NCBI RefSeq assembly: GCF_000807275.1
Contig: NZ_CP009056.1
Coordinates: 806,001 to 870,000 of the forward strand
Reading direction: 5' to 3'
Source: Frischella perrara
GTDB taxonomy: Bacteria; Pseudomonadota; Gammaproteobacteria; Enterobacterales; Orbaceae
Length of the DNA: 64,000 nt
Part shown: piece by piece, positions 42,200 through 51,762 of the stretch
Layout of the letters: the number at the start of each line of letters is the position of its first letter
Numbering within the stretch: the stretch's first letter is position 1
The notes under the pieces: generated by a model
What the model was told of the DNA's origin: nothing
Database searches by the model: none
The model's input: the letters and a program-made list of their open reading frames with translations, nothing else
Position numbers and translations under genes: made by a program

Positions 42200-42652
42200 T
42201 TACTCCTTATTGCGTTGAGAAATTAATTTATCTATTTGATTAACAAAGTTTTGTCGATCCTTGTTTGAAAAAGGGGATTGACCACCAGTTTGAAAACCAC
42301 TAGCTCGCATGGTTTCCATAAAATCACGCATTATTAATGTTTCTTTGATTGTTTCAAGTGTATAGCGCTGTCCGCGAAAATTAATGACGTTAGCACCTTT
42401 ATTTAATAATTCAGCCGCTAAAGGAATATCTGCTGTGATAACAAGGTCATTAGGTTGAACCTGATTGATAATTGCTAAATCAGCAATGTCATATCCTTTT
42501 GCAACTAGCTGCATTTTTATAAATGATGATTTTGGTAATTTAAGCCATTGGTTTGCAACAAAAATTGCATTGATTTGTTCTCGATTAGCAATGCGATAAA
42601 TAATTTCTTTGATGGGATTTGGGCATGCATCGGCATCAATCCAGATCTGCAT
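42200..42652 (-). CDS. yaiI: UPF0178 protein YaiI
   Basis: A 150-residue NYN/PIN-like family protein beginning MQIWIDADACPNPIKEII. The acidic residues of that motif, VITADIPLAAELL and VINFRGQRYT match the UPF0178 family. Some members act on RNA, but the function is unproven. The ATG follows AAGGAA. A TATAAT lies on the minus strand in the upstream region and a Fur-like palindrome 74 bases upstream. Confidence 0.9.
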   Translation of the reverse strand: MQIWIDADACPNPIKEIIYRIANREQINAIFVANQWLKLPKSSFIKMQLVAKGYDIADLAIINQVQPNDLVITADIPLAAELLNKGANVINFRGQRYTLETIKETLIMRDFMETMRASGFQTGGQSPFSNKDRQNFVNQIDKLISQRNKE

Positions 42653-42724
42653 AATATTCCTTCAATTTTTCATAGTGCCTGTAATTATAACAGGTGTTAA
42701 GTAATATGTATTTTTAACTTCGAT

Positions 42725-42739
42725 AGATAATCATTATCA
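42725..42739. promoter_or_regulatory. Fur box in the yaiI-ilvI intergenic region
   Basis: AGATAATCATTATCA matches the 7-1-7 Fur site TGATAATCATTATCA at 14 of 15 positions; GATAATCATTATC at 42726-42738 is a perfect palindrome. It lies upstream of yaiI and about 190 bases before ilvI. None of the neighbouring genes is a classical iron gene. Confidence 0.6.
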
Positions 42740-42927
42740 TGAGTCGACATTATGTTATTACAAATAGGGTTCCAAATTGATAAATTGTTTTTATCAAAAG
42801 TGATTTATAAAAAGCTTCTTTAATCCTAGCCAAACTCTGGGATATTTACTTAACAATTTTTGTTAAATCATATAATCTATGGGTAAAATAAAGATATTCT
42901 AATTTTAAAATAATATTGGAGGGTTGC

Positions 42928-44646
42928 ATGGCAAAATTGTCAGGCGCAGAGATGGTAGTTCAGTCTTTGGTGGATCAAGGAGTAAAGCAAATTTTTGGTT
43001 ATCCCGGGGGGAGTGTATTAGATATTTATGATGCTTTACATACTCTTGGTGGAATTGAGCATGTATTGGTAAGACATGAGCAAGCAGCCGTTCATATGGC
43101 CGATGGTTATGCTCGTGCAACAGGTAATGTTGGTGTTGTCCTTGTAACTTCAGGTCCTGGGGCGACAAATACAATAACAGGTATTGCTACTGCATATATG
43201 GATTCTGTACCCATGGTCGTTATTTCAGGGCAGGTTGCTAGTCATCTCATTGGTAATGATGCATTTCAGGAATGCGATATGATTGGAATATCTCGCCCTG
43301 TAGTCAAACATAGCTTTCTAATTAAACGTACCGAAGATATTCCTGAAACAATAAAAAAAGCATTTTATATTGCTTCTACTGGTCGCCCAGGGCCGGTTGT
43401 TATTGATTTACCGAAAGATGTAATGAATCCAGCAGTAAAATATACTTATAATTATCCAACATCTGTAAATATGCGTTCTTATAATCCTACCGTACAAGGA
43501 CATAAAGGACAAATTAAAAAGGCATTGAAGGTTCTTTTATCAGCGAAAAAACCTGTTCTATATATTGGTGGAGGAATTATTTCAGCCAATGCTGAAAGTC
43601 AAGTGCGTGATCTTGCAGAAAAATTAAATTTACCGGTTACAACAACTTTAATGGGAATTAGTGCTTTTCCTGGTACCCATAAGCAAAATCTTGGTATGCT
43701 TGGTATGCATGGTGTATATGAAGCAAATATGGCTATGCATCATGCTGATGTGATTTTGGCAGTAGGTGTAAGGTTTGATGATCGAACCACAAATAATCTT
43801 GATAAATATTGTCCAGATGCCAAGGTCGTTCATGTTGATATTGATCCTACTTCAATTTCTAAAACCGTTGCTGCAACAGTACCTGTAGTTGGTGATGCTA
43901 AATTCGTAATTGAAAGTATGTTAGAACAGCTAGCTGAAGATAAGTCACATATTGACTTAGATGCTTTGATTAATTGGTGGAAACAAATTGAACATTGGCG
44001 CGCGAAGCACTGTTTGTCTTATAGTACAGAAGGTGAACTTATTAAGCCTCAGGAAGCATTAGAATTACTTTATAAACTGACAAAAGGTGATGCCTATGTT
44101 GCAACTGATGTAGGGCAACATCAAATGTTTACCGCACTTTATTACCCATTTGATAAACCTCGTCATTTTATTACTTCTGGTGGACTAGGAACGATGGGCT
44201 TTGGTTTTCCAGCTGCTTTAGGTGTTAAATTGGCTTTTCCTAAAGATCGAGTAGTTTGTGTGACCGGTGATGGAAGTATTCAAATGAATATTCAAGAATT
44301 ATCGACAGCCTTGCAATACGATTTACCTATTTTAATTTTAAACTTAAATAATCGTTTCTTAGGTATGGTGAAGCAATGGCAAGATATGATTTATGCAGGT
44401 CGACACTCAAGCTCATATATGGAATCACTGCCGGATTTTGCCAAAATAGCCGAGGCGTATGGACACGTAGGTATTTCCATTAAAAAACGAAGTGATCTTG
44501 AGCCGTTAATGAAAAAAGCGCTTTCGATAACAGATAAATTAGTTTTTGTGGATGTAATGACTGATGCTACCGAACACGTTTATCCAATGCAGATTCGTGG
44601 TGGAGCTATGAATGAAATGTGGTTAAGCAAAACGGAGAGAACTTAA
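42928..44646 (+). CDS. ilvI: Acetolactate synthase III large subunit
   Basis: ThDP-dependent enzyme of branched-chain amino acid synthesis. [17 protein letters not shown] opens the protein; the catalytic Glu is in [17 protein letters not shown]; the ThDP motif runs from [14 protein letters not shown] to NLNNRFLGM. It is 572 residues (E. coli IlvI 574), with IlvI-like rather than IlvB/IlvG-like strings. GGAGG precedes the ATG. The upstream TATAAT at 42871-42876 is a likely -10. The small subunit gene overlaps its stop in TAATG. Confidence 0.96.
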   Translation: MAKLSGAEMVVQSLVDQGVKQIFGYPGGSVLDIYDALHTLGGIEHVLVRHEQAAVHMADGYARATGNVGVVLVTSGPGATNTITGIATAYMDSVPMVVISGQVASHLIGNDAFQECDMIGISRPVVKHSFLIKRTEDIPETIKKAFYIASTGRPGPVVIDLPKDVMNPAVKYTYNYPTSVNMRSYNPTVQGHKGQIKKALKVLLSAKKPVLYIGGGIISANAESQVRDLAEKLNLPVTTTLMGISAFPGTHKQNLGMLGMHGVYEANMAMHHADVILAVGVRFDDRTTNNLDKYCPDAKVVHVDIDPTSISKTVAATVPVVGDAKFVIESMLEQLAEDKSHIDLDALINWWKQIEHWRAKHCLSYSTEGELIKPQEALELLYKLTKGDAYVATDVGQHQMFTALYYPFDKPRHFITSGGLGTMGFGFPAALGVKLAFPKDRVVCVTGDGSIQMNIQELSTALQYDLPILILNLNNRFLGMVKQWQDMIYAGRHSSSYMESLPDFAKIAEAYGHVGISIKKRSDLEPLMKKALSITDKLVFVDVMTDATEHVYPMQIRGGAMNEMWLSKTERT

Positions 44647-45140
44647 TGCATTATATATTATCGATTTTAATTGAAAATGAACCTGGTGCGTTATCACGAG
44701 TGATAGGATTATTTTCTCAACGTGGTTTTAATATTGAAAGTGTAACGACAGCTCCAACAGAAGATCCTACAATGTCGCGAATGACAATTAAAACAACAGG
44801 TGATGCGCATGTATTAGAACAGATTCAAAAACAATTGCATAAATTAGTGGATGTTTATCGCGTTTATGATCTAACAGAAGGCCCCCATGTAGAACGGGAA
44901 ATTATGCTAATCAAAATTGCAGCCAAAGGTTCACAAGCAAGGGAAGAAGTTAAACGTTGTGTTGATATTTTTCGTGGTTCTATTGTTGATGTGAAAGCAA
45001 CGCAGTACATCGTTCAATTAGTGGGAACAAGTGAAAAATTAGCGTCATTTTTAGCAGCAATCCGTGAAACGTGCGAAGTCATTGAAATGGTACGTTCTGG
45101 TATTGTTGGGTTATCACGTAGTGATAAAAGTAGCAAATGA
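44646..45140 (+). CDS. ilvH: Acetolactate synthase III small subunit
   Basis: Regulatory subunit that activates IlvI and binds valine. The ACT domain occupies about residues 1-80: HYILSILIENEPGALSRV, GLFSQRGFNIESV and MTIKTTGD. The C-terminal domain has VEREIMLIKI and IVDVKATQYIVQL. It is 164 residues (E. coli 163). The ATG overlaps the ilvI stop codon, so the two subunits are coupled. Confidence 0.96.
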   Translation: MHYILSILIENEPGALSRVIGLFSQRGFNIESVTTAPTEDPTMSRMTIKTTGDAHVLEQIQKQLHKLVDVYRVYDLTEGPHVEREIMLIKIAAKGSQAREEVKRCVDIFRGSIVDVKATQYIVQLVGTSEKLASFLAAIRETCEVIEMVRSGIVGLSRSDKSSK

Positions 45141-45172
45141 AATAAGTATATTATTCACTACTTATTTTATTT

Positions 45173-45205
45173 ATTAAGGCGCAAATATTGCGCCTTTAAT
45201 TTTAA
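45173..45205. terminator. Terminator between ilvH and cyaY
   Basis: ATTAAGGCGCAA (45173-45184) pairs with TTGCGCCTTTAAT (45188-45200) with one bulge and a 3-base loop, followed by TTTTAA. It serves the convergent ilvIH and cyaY transcripts. Confidence 0.8.
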
Positions 45206-45517
45206 CTAATCTTTGATTTGATTGATAACAGATTGAGAAAATAGTTGCTTGAAGGGTATACCACTTCGATTACAGATCCAATTTCCTTCTTTATTTTCAA
45301 AATGATAGCCTTGTTGTGGTGTAGCCATCCAAATTTGTAATAAAGGTTCTTGCGTATTAATTATGATTTTATTGTTATTTTCAAAGGTGATTGTGATTAC
45401 ATTTCCATGACTTTCAAAATCAATATCGGTGTCAAATTGTTCAGCAAAAGTATCAATATCACGTTCAATTTCATCAAATAGTGTATCGGCTAATTGGTGA
45501 AATACTTTTATTTCCAT
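45206..45517 (-). CDS. cyaY: Frataxin homologue CyaY
   Basis: Iron-binding regulator of iron-sulphur cluster assembly at IscS. Acidic first helix FHQLADTLFDEIERDIDTF and the frataxin strand pattern NVITITFENNNKIIINTQEPLLQIWMA are visible; length is 103 residues (E. coli 106). It is single, with its own promoter; the exported pair at 45.7-46.9 kb lies upstream on the same strand. Confidence 0.94.
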   Translation of the reverse strand: MEIKVFHQLADTLFDEIERDIDTFAEQFDTDIDFESHGNVITITFENNNKIIINTQEPLLQIWMATPQQGYHFENKEGNWICNRSGIPFKQLFSQSVINQIKD

Positions 45518-45640
45518 AAATAAGTTATCCTATAGCTTAAAGACAAAATAAGTTTAACATTAATCTTATCACGAATAAAAAAGTATTAGTTTTTTATCAA
45601 ATATAATTTAATGAACAAATTTATTGACTTATTTTAATAG

Positions 45641-45661
45641 CAAAGCGCAATATGCGCTTTG
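45641..45661 (-). terminator. Hairpin after the adhesin-E-like gene
   Basis: CAAAGCGCA (45641-45649) pairs with TGCGCTTTG (45653-45661) around ATA. It lies just after the stop of the exported gene on the minus strand; the T-tract is weak. Confidence 0.6.
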
Positions 45662-45673
45662 ATAAAGATAGTT

Positions 45674-46183
45674 TTAATCATTAAGTGGTAATGCGCAAAT
45701 AACTTGCAGATTACGTCGTTCTTTGGTGCCGGATTCGGTTGATATAAGTCGATTAATTTCATGAGTACTATTTTCTAATTGACCCTCACCAAAATTATTT
45801 TCATAAAATTGTGTTATCCCCTTAGCATATTCAAAATTATGGCAGTTAACATATTCTTGAACAACGATAGAATGATAAGAAAAACCTTCTTCACTCCCTT
45901 CTTTATCTTGCGATAATGCTGGAGAATAATTGGTAATACGTGAATAGGTTCTGATTAAAGGGTTATATGGGTGTAGTTTAACACTTTTTCGATCAACAAA
46001 ACTAAAGCCAACAGAACCAGACTGATATAACTTTTCTATAGGAAGATAACGTGTAGGAACTCTCGGATCTTTTAGACTTGAATTTTGTTCGATTTGGTCG
46101 GTATTATTGGCAAAAGTGAAATGTGATGTACCAATAATTGAAAAAATCATAACTATTTGTAAAAGATAACTACTTTTTTTCAT
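45674..46183 (-). CDS. Exported surface-adhesin-E-like protein
   Basis: 169 residues with a signal peptide (about 1-25, cleavage after TFA) and no lipobox. The C-terminal half, VNCHNFEYAKGITQFYENN, FGEGQLEN and LQVICALPL, follows the order of Haemophilus protein E: an NC near the middle, FY, a GxG turn and a late VIC/IICA. The two cysteines probably form a disulphide. Protein E is a lipoprotein adhesin that binds host matrix; this one lacks the lipid anchor. AAGGAT precedes the ATG, which is one base after the stop of the upstream exported gene. I call family likeness, not function. Confidence 0.65.
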   Translation of the reverse strand: MKKSSYLLQIVMIFSIIGTSHFTFANNTDQIEQNSSLKDPRVPTRYLPIEKLYQSGSVGFSFVDRKSVKLHPYNPLIRTYSRITNYSPALSQDKEGSEEGFSYHSIVVQEYVNCHNFEYAKGITQFYENNFGEGQLENSTHEINRLISTESGTKERRNLQVICALPLND

Positions 46184-46184
46184 A

Positions 46185-46940
46185 TTACATATCCTTATTC
46201 ACTTTAGTCTCATCATTCATCATTTTTATGGGTGTCTGAATATCATCTTGAGAAGGCTCATCTTCTGAGATTTTATTTTTCGCTTTAATTTTATCGGCAA
46301 GTTCTTGAGCAATATATTGCATATCGGGATGAATCGAATATAGTATGTCTTTAGTTATATCGCCTTGTAATGAACATAATAAATACGTCTGATTATCATT
46401 GATTTTTTCTAAATAAATCATCTTTTCAGTCGTATTAGCACGCGGAGCTACACCATCGAAACTATAAGGGTAATTTTCCCATCCTTTATTTTGTTTTTGA
46501 TTATCAAAACGTTGTGAATTCGTAATAAAGGTATTTTCACTAAAAGGTTGCCATGAAAATTGTTCGAATTTATTTTGTATATCACTGATTGAATTATTTA
46601 CAATGAATCCCCAATAATAGTATTTGCCTAGATTATAGGTATTTATGTATTTATTTACGTAGCTCGTTAATACTAAACCTCTATAATTTATTGGTTGTCT
46701 AAACGTGTAAGTAAAATCATTGTCTGATGAGATATCATTTACTGGAATATAGGCAATTTCATCTTTAACATTAAGATCGCTATAAACAGAAAAATCTTCA
46801 ACATTATCTTTTAATTGATGGAAAAAGCTATTATCACAATTAAAAAATGAATCGACAACACTTGTCACGTTATCATTTGCTAAGGCACTGTTGCAAATAA
46901 ACAAAGAACTTAATATAAGAAGCGTCTTTCTATTAATCAT
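46185..46940 (-). CDS. Exported protein of unknown function
   Basis: 251 residues with a signal peptide (about 1-22, cleavage after ALA). The mature part is rich in Asn, Asp, Tyr and Phe, with two cysteines (in FFNCDNSFFHQL and YLLCSLQGD), and ends in a charged disordered tail from about residue 215. I recognise no family. It is the first gene of a two-gene unit with the adhesin-E-like protein, whose start follows its stop by one base. The pair is probably envelope or secreted material. Confidence 0.7.
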   Translation of the reverse strand: MINRKTLLILSSLFICNSALANDNVTSVVDSFFNCDNSFFHQLKDNVEDFSVYSDLNVKDEIAYIPVNDISSDNDFTYTFRQPINYRGLVLTSYVNKYINTYNLGKYYYWGFIVNNSISDIQNKFEQFSWQPFSENTFITNSQRFDNQKQNKGWENYPYSFDGVAPRANTTEKMIYLEKINDNQTYLLCSLQGDITKDILYSIHPDMQYIAQELADKIKAKNKISEDEPSQDDIQTPIKMMNDETKVNKDM

Positions 46941-47313
46941 ATTCTATCCTTGAACTCATATAGTGTTCAAAATTATTTAATATTTTGATTTAATTATAAA
47001 TCTTTACTTAAATTAATCTATAAAAATAAATAAAAAAATTGTTATTTAAATATTTCGAGATATTTTCATTGTTAATTCAAATAATGTAAAGTACATATTT
47101 TATATAAACTAATATTTGTTTTGAATTTTTTATAATGAAGTGTAATAAAAGTTGTAATTGAGGACTATTTCAAAGCTATTTAATAAATGATATAATTTGC
47201 GACCAAAAATTTGTATCTAACATTGATTAAGATTAATTCACAGACTTAGCTAATGCACGTGTACTGTCGTAGGGTACACCACTACATTAATAGGGGTTTT
47301 TTAAGGAATATTC
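46941..47313 (+). promoter_or_regulatory. Upstream region and translational operator of thrS
   Basis: AT-rich spacer with a TATAAT at 47191-47196, giving a leader of about 110 bases. GTGTAC (47259-47264) pairs with GTACAC (47274-47279). The enclosed loop has CGT at 47268-47270, preceded by T and followed by A, as in the anticodon loop of tRNA-Thr(CGU). In E. coli, ThrRS binds such a mimic beside the Shine-Dalgarno and represses its own translation. AAGGA is just before the ATG. No long second arm like the E. coli acceptor mimic is apparent. Confidence 0.7.
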
Positions 47314-49242
47314 ATGCCAGTAATAACTCTTCCCGACGGAAGTCAACGTCAATTTGAAACAGCTGTAACCATATTAGAAGTCGCTCAAAGTATTGGTGCC
47401 GGTCTTGCTAAAGCCTGTATTGCAGGTAGAGTAAATGGTGAAAGAAAGGATGCTTGTGACTTAATTGAGCACGATGCAACTGTTGCTATTATTACAGCAA
47501 AAGATGAAGATGGATTAGAAATTATTCGTCATTCATGTGCTCATTTACTGGGTCATGCGATTAAACAACTTTGGCCAAATACTAAAATGGCTATAGGTCC
47601 TACTATTGATAACGGGTTTTACTATGATGTTGATTTGGATCATACTTTAACACAAGAAGATCTTGATGCACTCGAAAAACGTATGTTAGAGCTAGCTAAA
47701 AAGAACTATGCTGTAAAAAAAGAAGTGGTAACATGGCAGCAAGCGCGTGATGTTTTTTGGCAACGTCAAGAACCTTATAAAATAACGATATTAGATGAAA
47801 ATATCCCTCAAGATGCTAAACCAGCACTGTATCATCATGAAGAATATATTGATATGTGCCGTGGTCCACATGTGCCAAATATGCGTTTTTGTCACCATTT
47901 TAAACTGCAAAAAATAGCAGGTGCTTATTGGCGTGGTGATAGTAAAAATAAGATGCTACAACGTATATATGGTACTGCTTGGGGCGATAAAAAACAGTTA
48001 GACGCTTATTTGCAGTTTTTAGAAGAAGCAGCCAAACGTGATCATCGTCGTATTGGTAAACAATTAGATTTATATCATATGCAAGAAGAAGCACCGGGTA
48101 TGGTGTTTTGGCATAATGATGGTTGGACAATATTCCGCGAACTTGAAGTTTTTGTCCGTGTTAAGTTGAAAGAGTACCAATATCAAGAAGTAAAGGGTCC
48201 TTTTATGATGGACCGTGTGCTGTGGGAAAAAACAGGACATTGGGCAAACTACCAAGATTTGATGTTTACAACATCTTCTGAAAATCGTGAGTATTGTATT
48301 AAACCAATGAATTGCCCGGGGCATGTTCAAATATTTAATCAAGGATTAAAGTCCTATCGTGACTTACCATTAAGAATGGCAGAATTTGGTAGCTGTCATC
48401 GTAATGAACCTTCTGGATCATTGCATGGTCTAATGCGTGTACGAGGCTTTACTCAAGATGATGCACATATTTTCTGTACTGAAAAGCAAATACGAGGGGA
48501 AGTAAATAGCTGTATTAAAATGGTTTACGATATGTACAGCACATTTGGTTTTAAAGATATCACTGTCAAATTATCGACTCGTCCCGAAAAACGTATTGGA
48601 CGTGAAGAAATTTGGGATATGGCTGAAAAAGATTTAGCTGAATGCTTAACCGAAAATGGGATTGAATTTGAATATTTACCTGGAGAAGGGGCATTTTACG
48701 GACCTAAAATTGAGTTTACTTTGCACGATTGTATCGGTCGAGCATGGCAATGTGGTACTGTCCAATTAGATTTTATGTTACCTGAACGTTTAGAAGCAAG
48801 CTATGTTGGTGAAGATAATGATCGCCATATTCCTGTTATGATTCATCGTGCTATTTTAGGATCTATGGAGCGGTTTATCGGTATTTTAACTGAAAATTGT
48901 GCAGGTTTTTTCCCTACTTGGCTATCGCCAACGCAAGTTGTTGTAATTAATATTACTGATAATCAAGCTGATTATGTTCAACAATTAACTAAAAAACTAC
49001 AAGATGCAGGTATTCGGGCTAAAGCAGATTTGCGTAATGAAAAAATTGGTTTTAAAATACGTGAACATACTTTAAAACGTGTTCCATATATGTTCGTATG
49101 TGGCGATAAAGAGATTGAAGCCGGAAAAGTGTCAGTTCGTACACGTCAAGGTAAAGATCTTGGTAGCTTTGAAGTTGAACATGTTGTAGAATTACTGCTC
49201 AACGAAATTCGTACTCGTTCTTTGGACCCGATCAGCGAATAA
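47314..49242 (+). CDS. thrS: Threonine--tRNA ligase
   Basis: Class II aminoacyl-tRNA synthetase. It starts [15 protein letters not shown] with the TGS domain, then an editing domain with [16 protein letters not shown] (zinc/editing HxxxH), the catalytic core with class II motif 2 ([20 protein letters not shown]) and a C-terminal anticodon-binding domain. It is 642 residues, exactly the E. coli length. Zinc-binding Cys is in [12 protein letters not shown]. It opens the operon thrS-infC-rpmI-rplT. Confidence 0.97.
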   Translation: MPVITLPDGSQRQFETAVTILEVAQSIGAGLAKACIAGRVNGERKDACDLIEHDATVAIITAKDEDGLEIIRHSCAHLLGHAIKQLWPNTKMAIGPTIDNGFYYDVDLDHTLTQEDLDALEKRMLELAKKNYAVKKEVVTWQQARDVFWQRQEPYKITILDENIPQDAKPALYHHEEYIDMCRGPHVPNMRFCHHFKLQKIAGAYWRGDSKNKMLQRIYGTAWGDKKQLDAYLQFLEEAAKRDHRRIGKQLDLYHMQEEAPGMVFWHNDGWTIFRELEVFVRVKLKEYQYQEVKGPFMMDRVLWEKTGHWANYQDLMFTTSSENREYCIKPMNCPGHVQIFNQGLKSYRDLPLRMAEFGSCHRNEPSGSLHGLMRVRGFTQDDAHIFCTEKQIRGEVNSCIKMVYDMYSTFGFKDITVKLSTRPEKRIGREEIWDMAEKDLAECLTENGIEFEYLPGEGAFYGPKIEFTLHDCIGRAWQCGTVQLDFMLPERLEASYVGEDNDRHIPVMIHRAILGSMERFIGILTENCAGFFPTWLSPTQVVVINITDNQADYVQQLTKKLQDAGIRAKADLRNEKIGFKIREHTLKRVPYMFVCGDKEIEAGKVSVRTRQGKDLGSFEVEHVVELLLNEIRTRSLDPISE

Positions 49243-49285
49243 AATGATCTGGTTTTGTTATTGTATTTGATTGGAGGATTTAGGT

Positions 49286-49825
49286 ATTAAAGCTGGAAAA
49301 CGTATTCAAACAACTCGTGCACATAAAATTAATGATGAAATTACTGCACAAGAAGTCCGATTAACTGGTGTTGATGGCGAACAAATCGGAATTGTTAGTT
49401 TAAATGAAGCGATTAAGCAGGCAGAAGAGGCATCTTTAGATCTTGTTGAAATTAGCCCGAACGCAGAACCGCCAGTTTGTCGTATTATGGACTACGGCAA
49501 ATTCCTTTATGAGAAGAGCAAAGCAACAAAAGAACAGAAGAAAAAGCAAAAAGTTATTCAGGTTAAGGAAATTAAATTCCGACCTGGTACAGATGAGGGA
49601 GATTATCAGGTAAAACTCCGCAGCCTGATACGCTTCCTTGAAGATGGTGATAAAGCTAAAGTAACACTACGATTCCGCGGTCGTGAAATGGCTCACCAAC
49701 AGTTAGGTACTGAAATGCTTGACCGCATTAAAGAAGACTTAGCTGATTTGGCAATCATTGAATCTTATCCATCTAAGATTGAAGGTCGTCAAATGATAAT
49801 GGTCTTAGCGCCAAAGAAAAAATAG
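49286..49825 (+). CDS. infC: Translation initiation factor IF-3 (AUU start)
   Basis: Binds the 30S subunit and checks start-codon fidelity. The product from the ATT at 49286 is 179 residues beginning (M)[18 protein letters not shown], in register with E. coli IF3, which also starts with AUU. GGAGGAT at 49273-49279 is a strong Shine-Dalgarno at the right distance. The upstream TTG at 49271 lies inside the Shine-Dalgarno, so it is not the start. The AUU allows autoregulation, as IF3 discriminates against it. Strings [17 protein letters not shown] and [17 protein letters not shown] confirm. Confidence 0.95.
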   Translation: MKAGKRIQTTRAHKINDEITAQEVRLTGVDGEQIGIVSLNEAIKQAEEASLDLVEISPNAEPPVCRIMDYGKFLYEKSKATKEQKKKQKVIQVKEIKFRPGTDEGDYQVKLRSLIRFLEDGDKAKVTLRFRGREMAHQQLGTEMLDRIKEDLADLAIIESYPSKIEGRQMIMVLAPKKK

Positions 49826-49913
49826 TAAGGTTTTGACAAGCGTATTTTTATGAAAATAAAAATATCACCTTCTATTTTATGTTATTAACAATGCGGATGT
49901 GGAAGTATTTAAT

Positions 49914-50111
49914 ATGCCAAAAATTAAAACTGTACGTGGAGCGGCAAAACGCTTCAAAAAAACAGCTTCAGGTGGATTTAAACACAAGCAAGCTAACAAA
50001 AGCCATATCTTAACTAAGAAATCGACAAAACGTAAACGTCATCTACGTGGTTTAACCATGGTATCAAAAGGTGATTTAGGTTTAGTCAAAGCGTGTATTC
50101 CACACGTTTAA
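49914..50111 (+). CDS. rpmI: 50S ribosomal protein L35
   Basis: A 65-residue basic protein starting [17 protein letters not shown] and ending VKACIPHV, the length of E. coli L35. The ATG at 49914 follows GGAAG. The infC-rpmI spacer contains a hairpin TATTTTTAT (49843-49851) / ATAAAAATA (49856-49864) with a GAAA loop; in E. coli L20 represses translation from this zone, but I cannot map its sites here. Confidence 0.96.
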   Translation: MPKIKTVRGAAKRFKKTASGGFKHKQANKSHILTKKSTKRKRHLRGLTMVSKGDLGLVKACIPHV

Positions 50112-50483
<372 letters not shown>

Positions 50484-50490
50484 TTTTTAT

Positions 50491-50520
50491 GAGGTCGAAT
50501 TAATTCGACCTCATTTTTAT
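50491..50520 (+). terminator. Terminator after rplT
   Basis: GAGGTCGAATT (50491-50501) and AATTCGACCTC (50502-50512) form a perfect palindrome followed by ATTTTTAT. It closes the thrS-rplT part before the pheM leader. Confidence 0.85.
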
Positions 50521-50549
50521 CTAACCTTATAAATGGAAATAAAATATTA

Positions 50550-50597
50550 ATGATTAATGCAGTTTTTTTTCGTTTCTTTTTTGACTTTGTAAAGTGA
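50550..50597 (+). CDS. pheM: PheM leader peptide of the pheST attenuator
   Basis: A 15-codon frame, MINAVFFRFFFDFVK, with six Phe codons, in the place and style of E. coli PheM ([14 protein letters not shown]). Slow translation under scarce charged tRNA-Phe favours antitermination and pheST expression. The frame ends in TGA at 50595-50597, just before the attenuator hairpins. A shifted frame from an ATG at 50557 gives a different short peptide and is not the homologue. Confidence 0.88.
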   Translation: MINAVFFRFFFDFVK

Positions 50598-50600
50598 ATT

Positions 50601-50662
50601 CATTTTGAGGCAAAATGAAAACGAAAATAAATTGTAAATGGCCTCGTATAGAGGCCTTTTTT
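50601..50662 (+). terminator. pheST transcription attenuator
   Basis: Terminator: GGCCTC (50640-50645) with GAGGCC (50651-50656), loop GTATA, then six T. An upstream hairpin CATTTTG (50601-50607) / CAAAATG (50611-50617) can be opened by the ribosome, and GAGGC (50607-50611) can pair instead with GCCTC (50641-50645), breaking the terminator. This is a classical leader-peptide attenuation layout. Confidence 0.82.
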
Positions 50663-50748
50663 ATTGCTACTTTTATGAAATGAAACGTAACAACATAAAA
50701 GTAAAATAGATCAAAATATTTGGTTGTGGGTAGGTTTTTAACAAATAA

Positions 50749-51747
<999 letters not shown>

Positions 51748-51762
51748 TCTGGAGGACCAAAC

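Noticed and set aside
50557-50592. Alternative leader peptide frame starting at the second ATG in pheM
   Set aside because: It is out of register with PheM and has fewer Phe codons; the first frame is the homologue.
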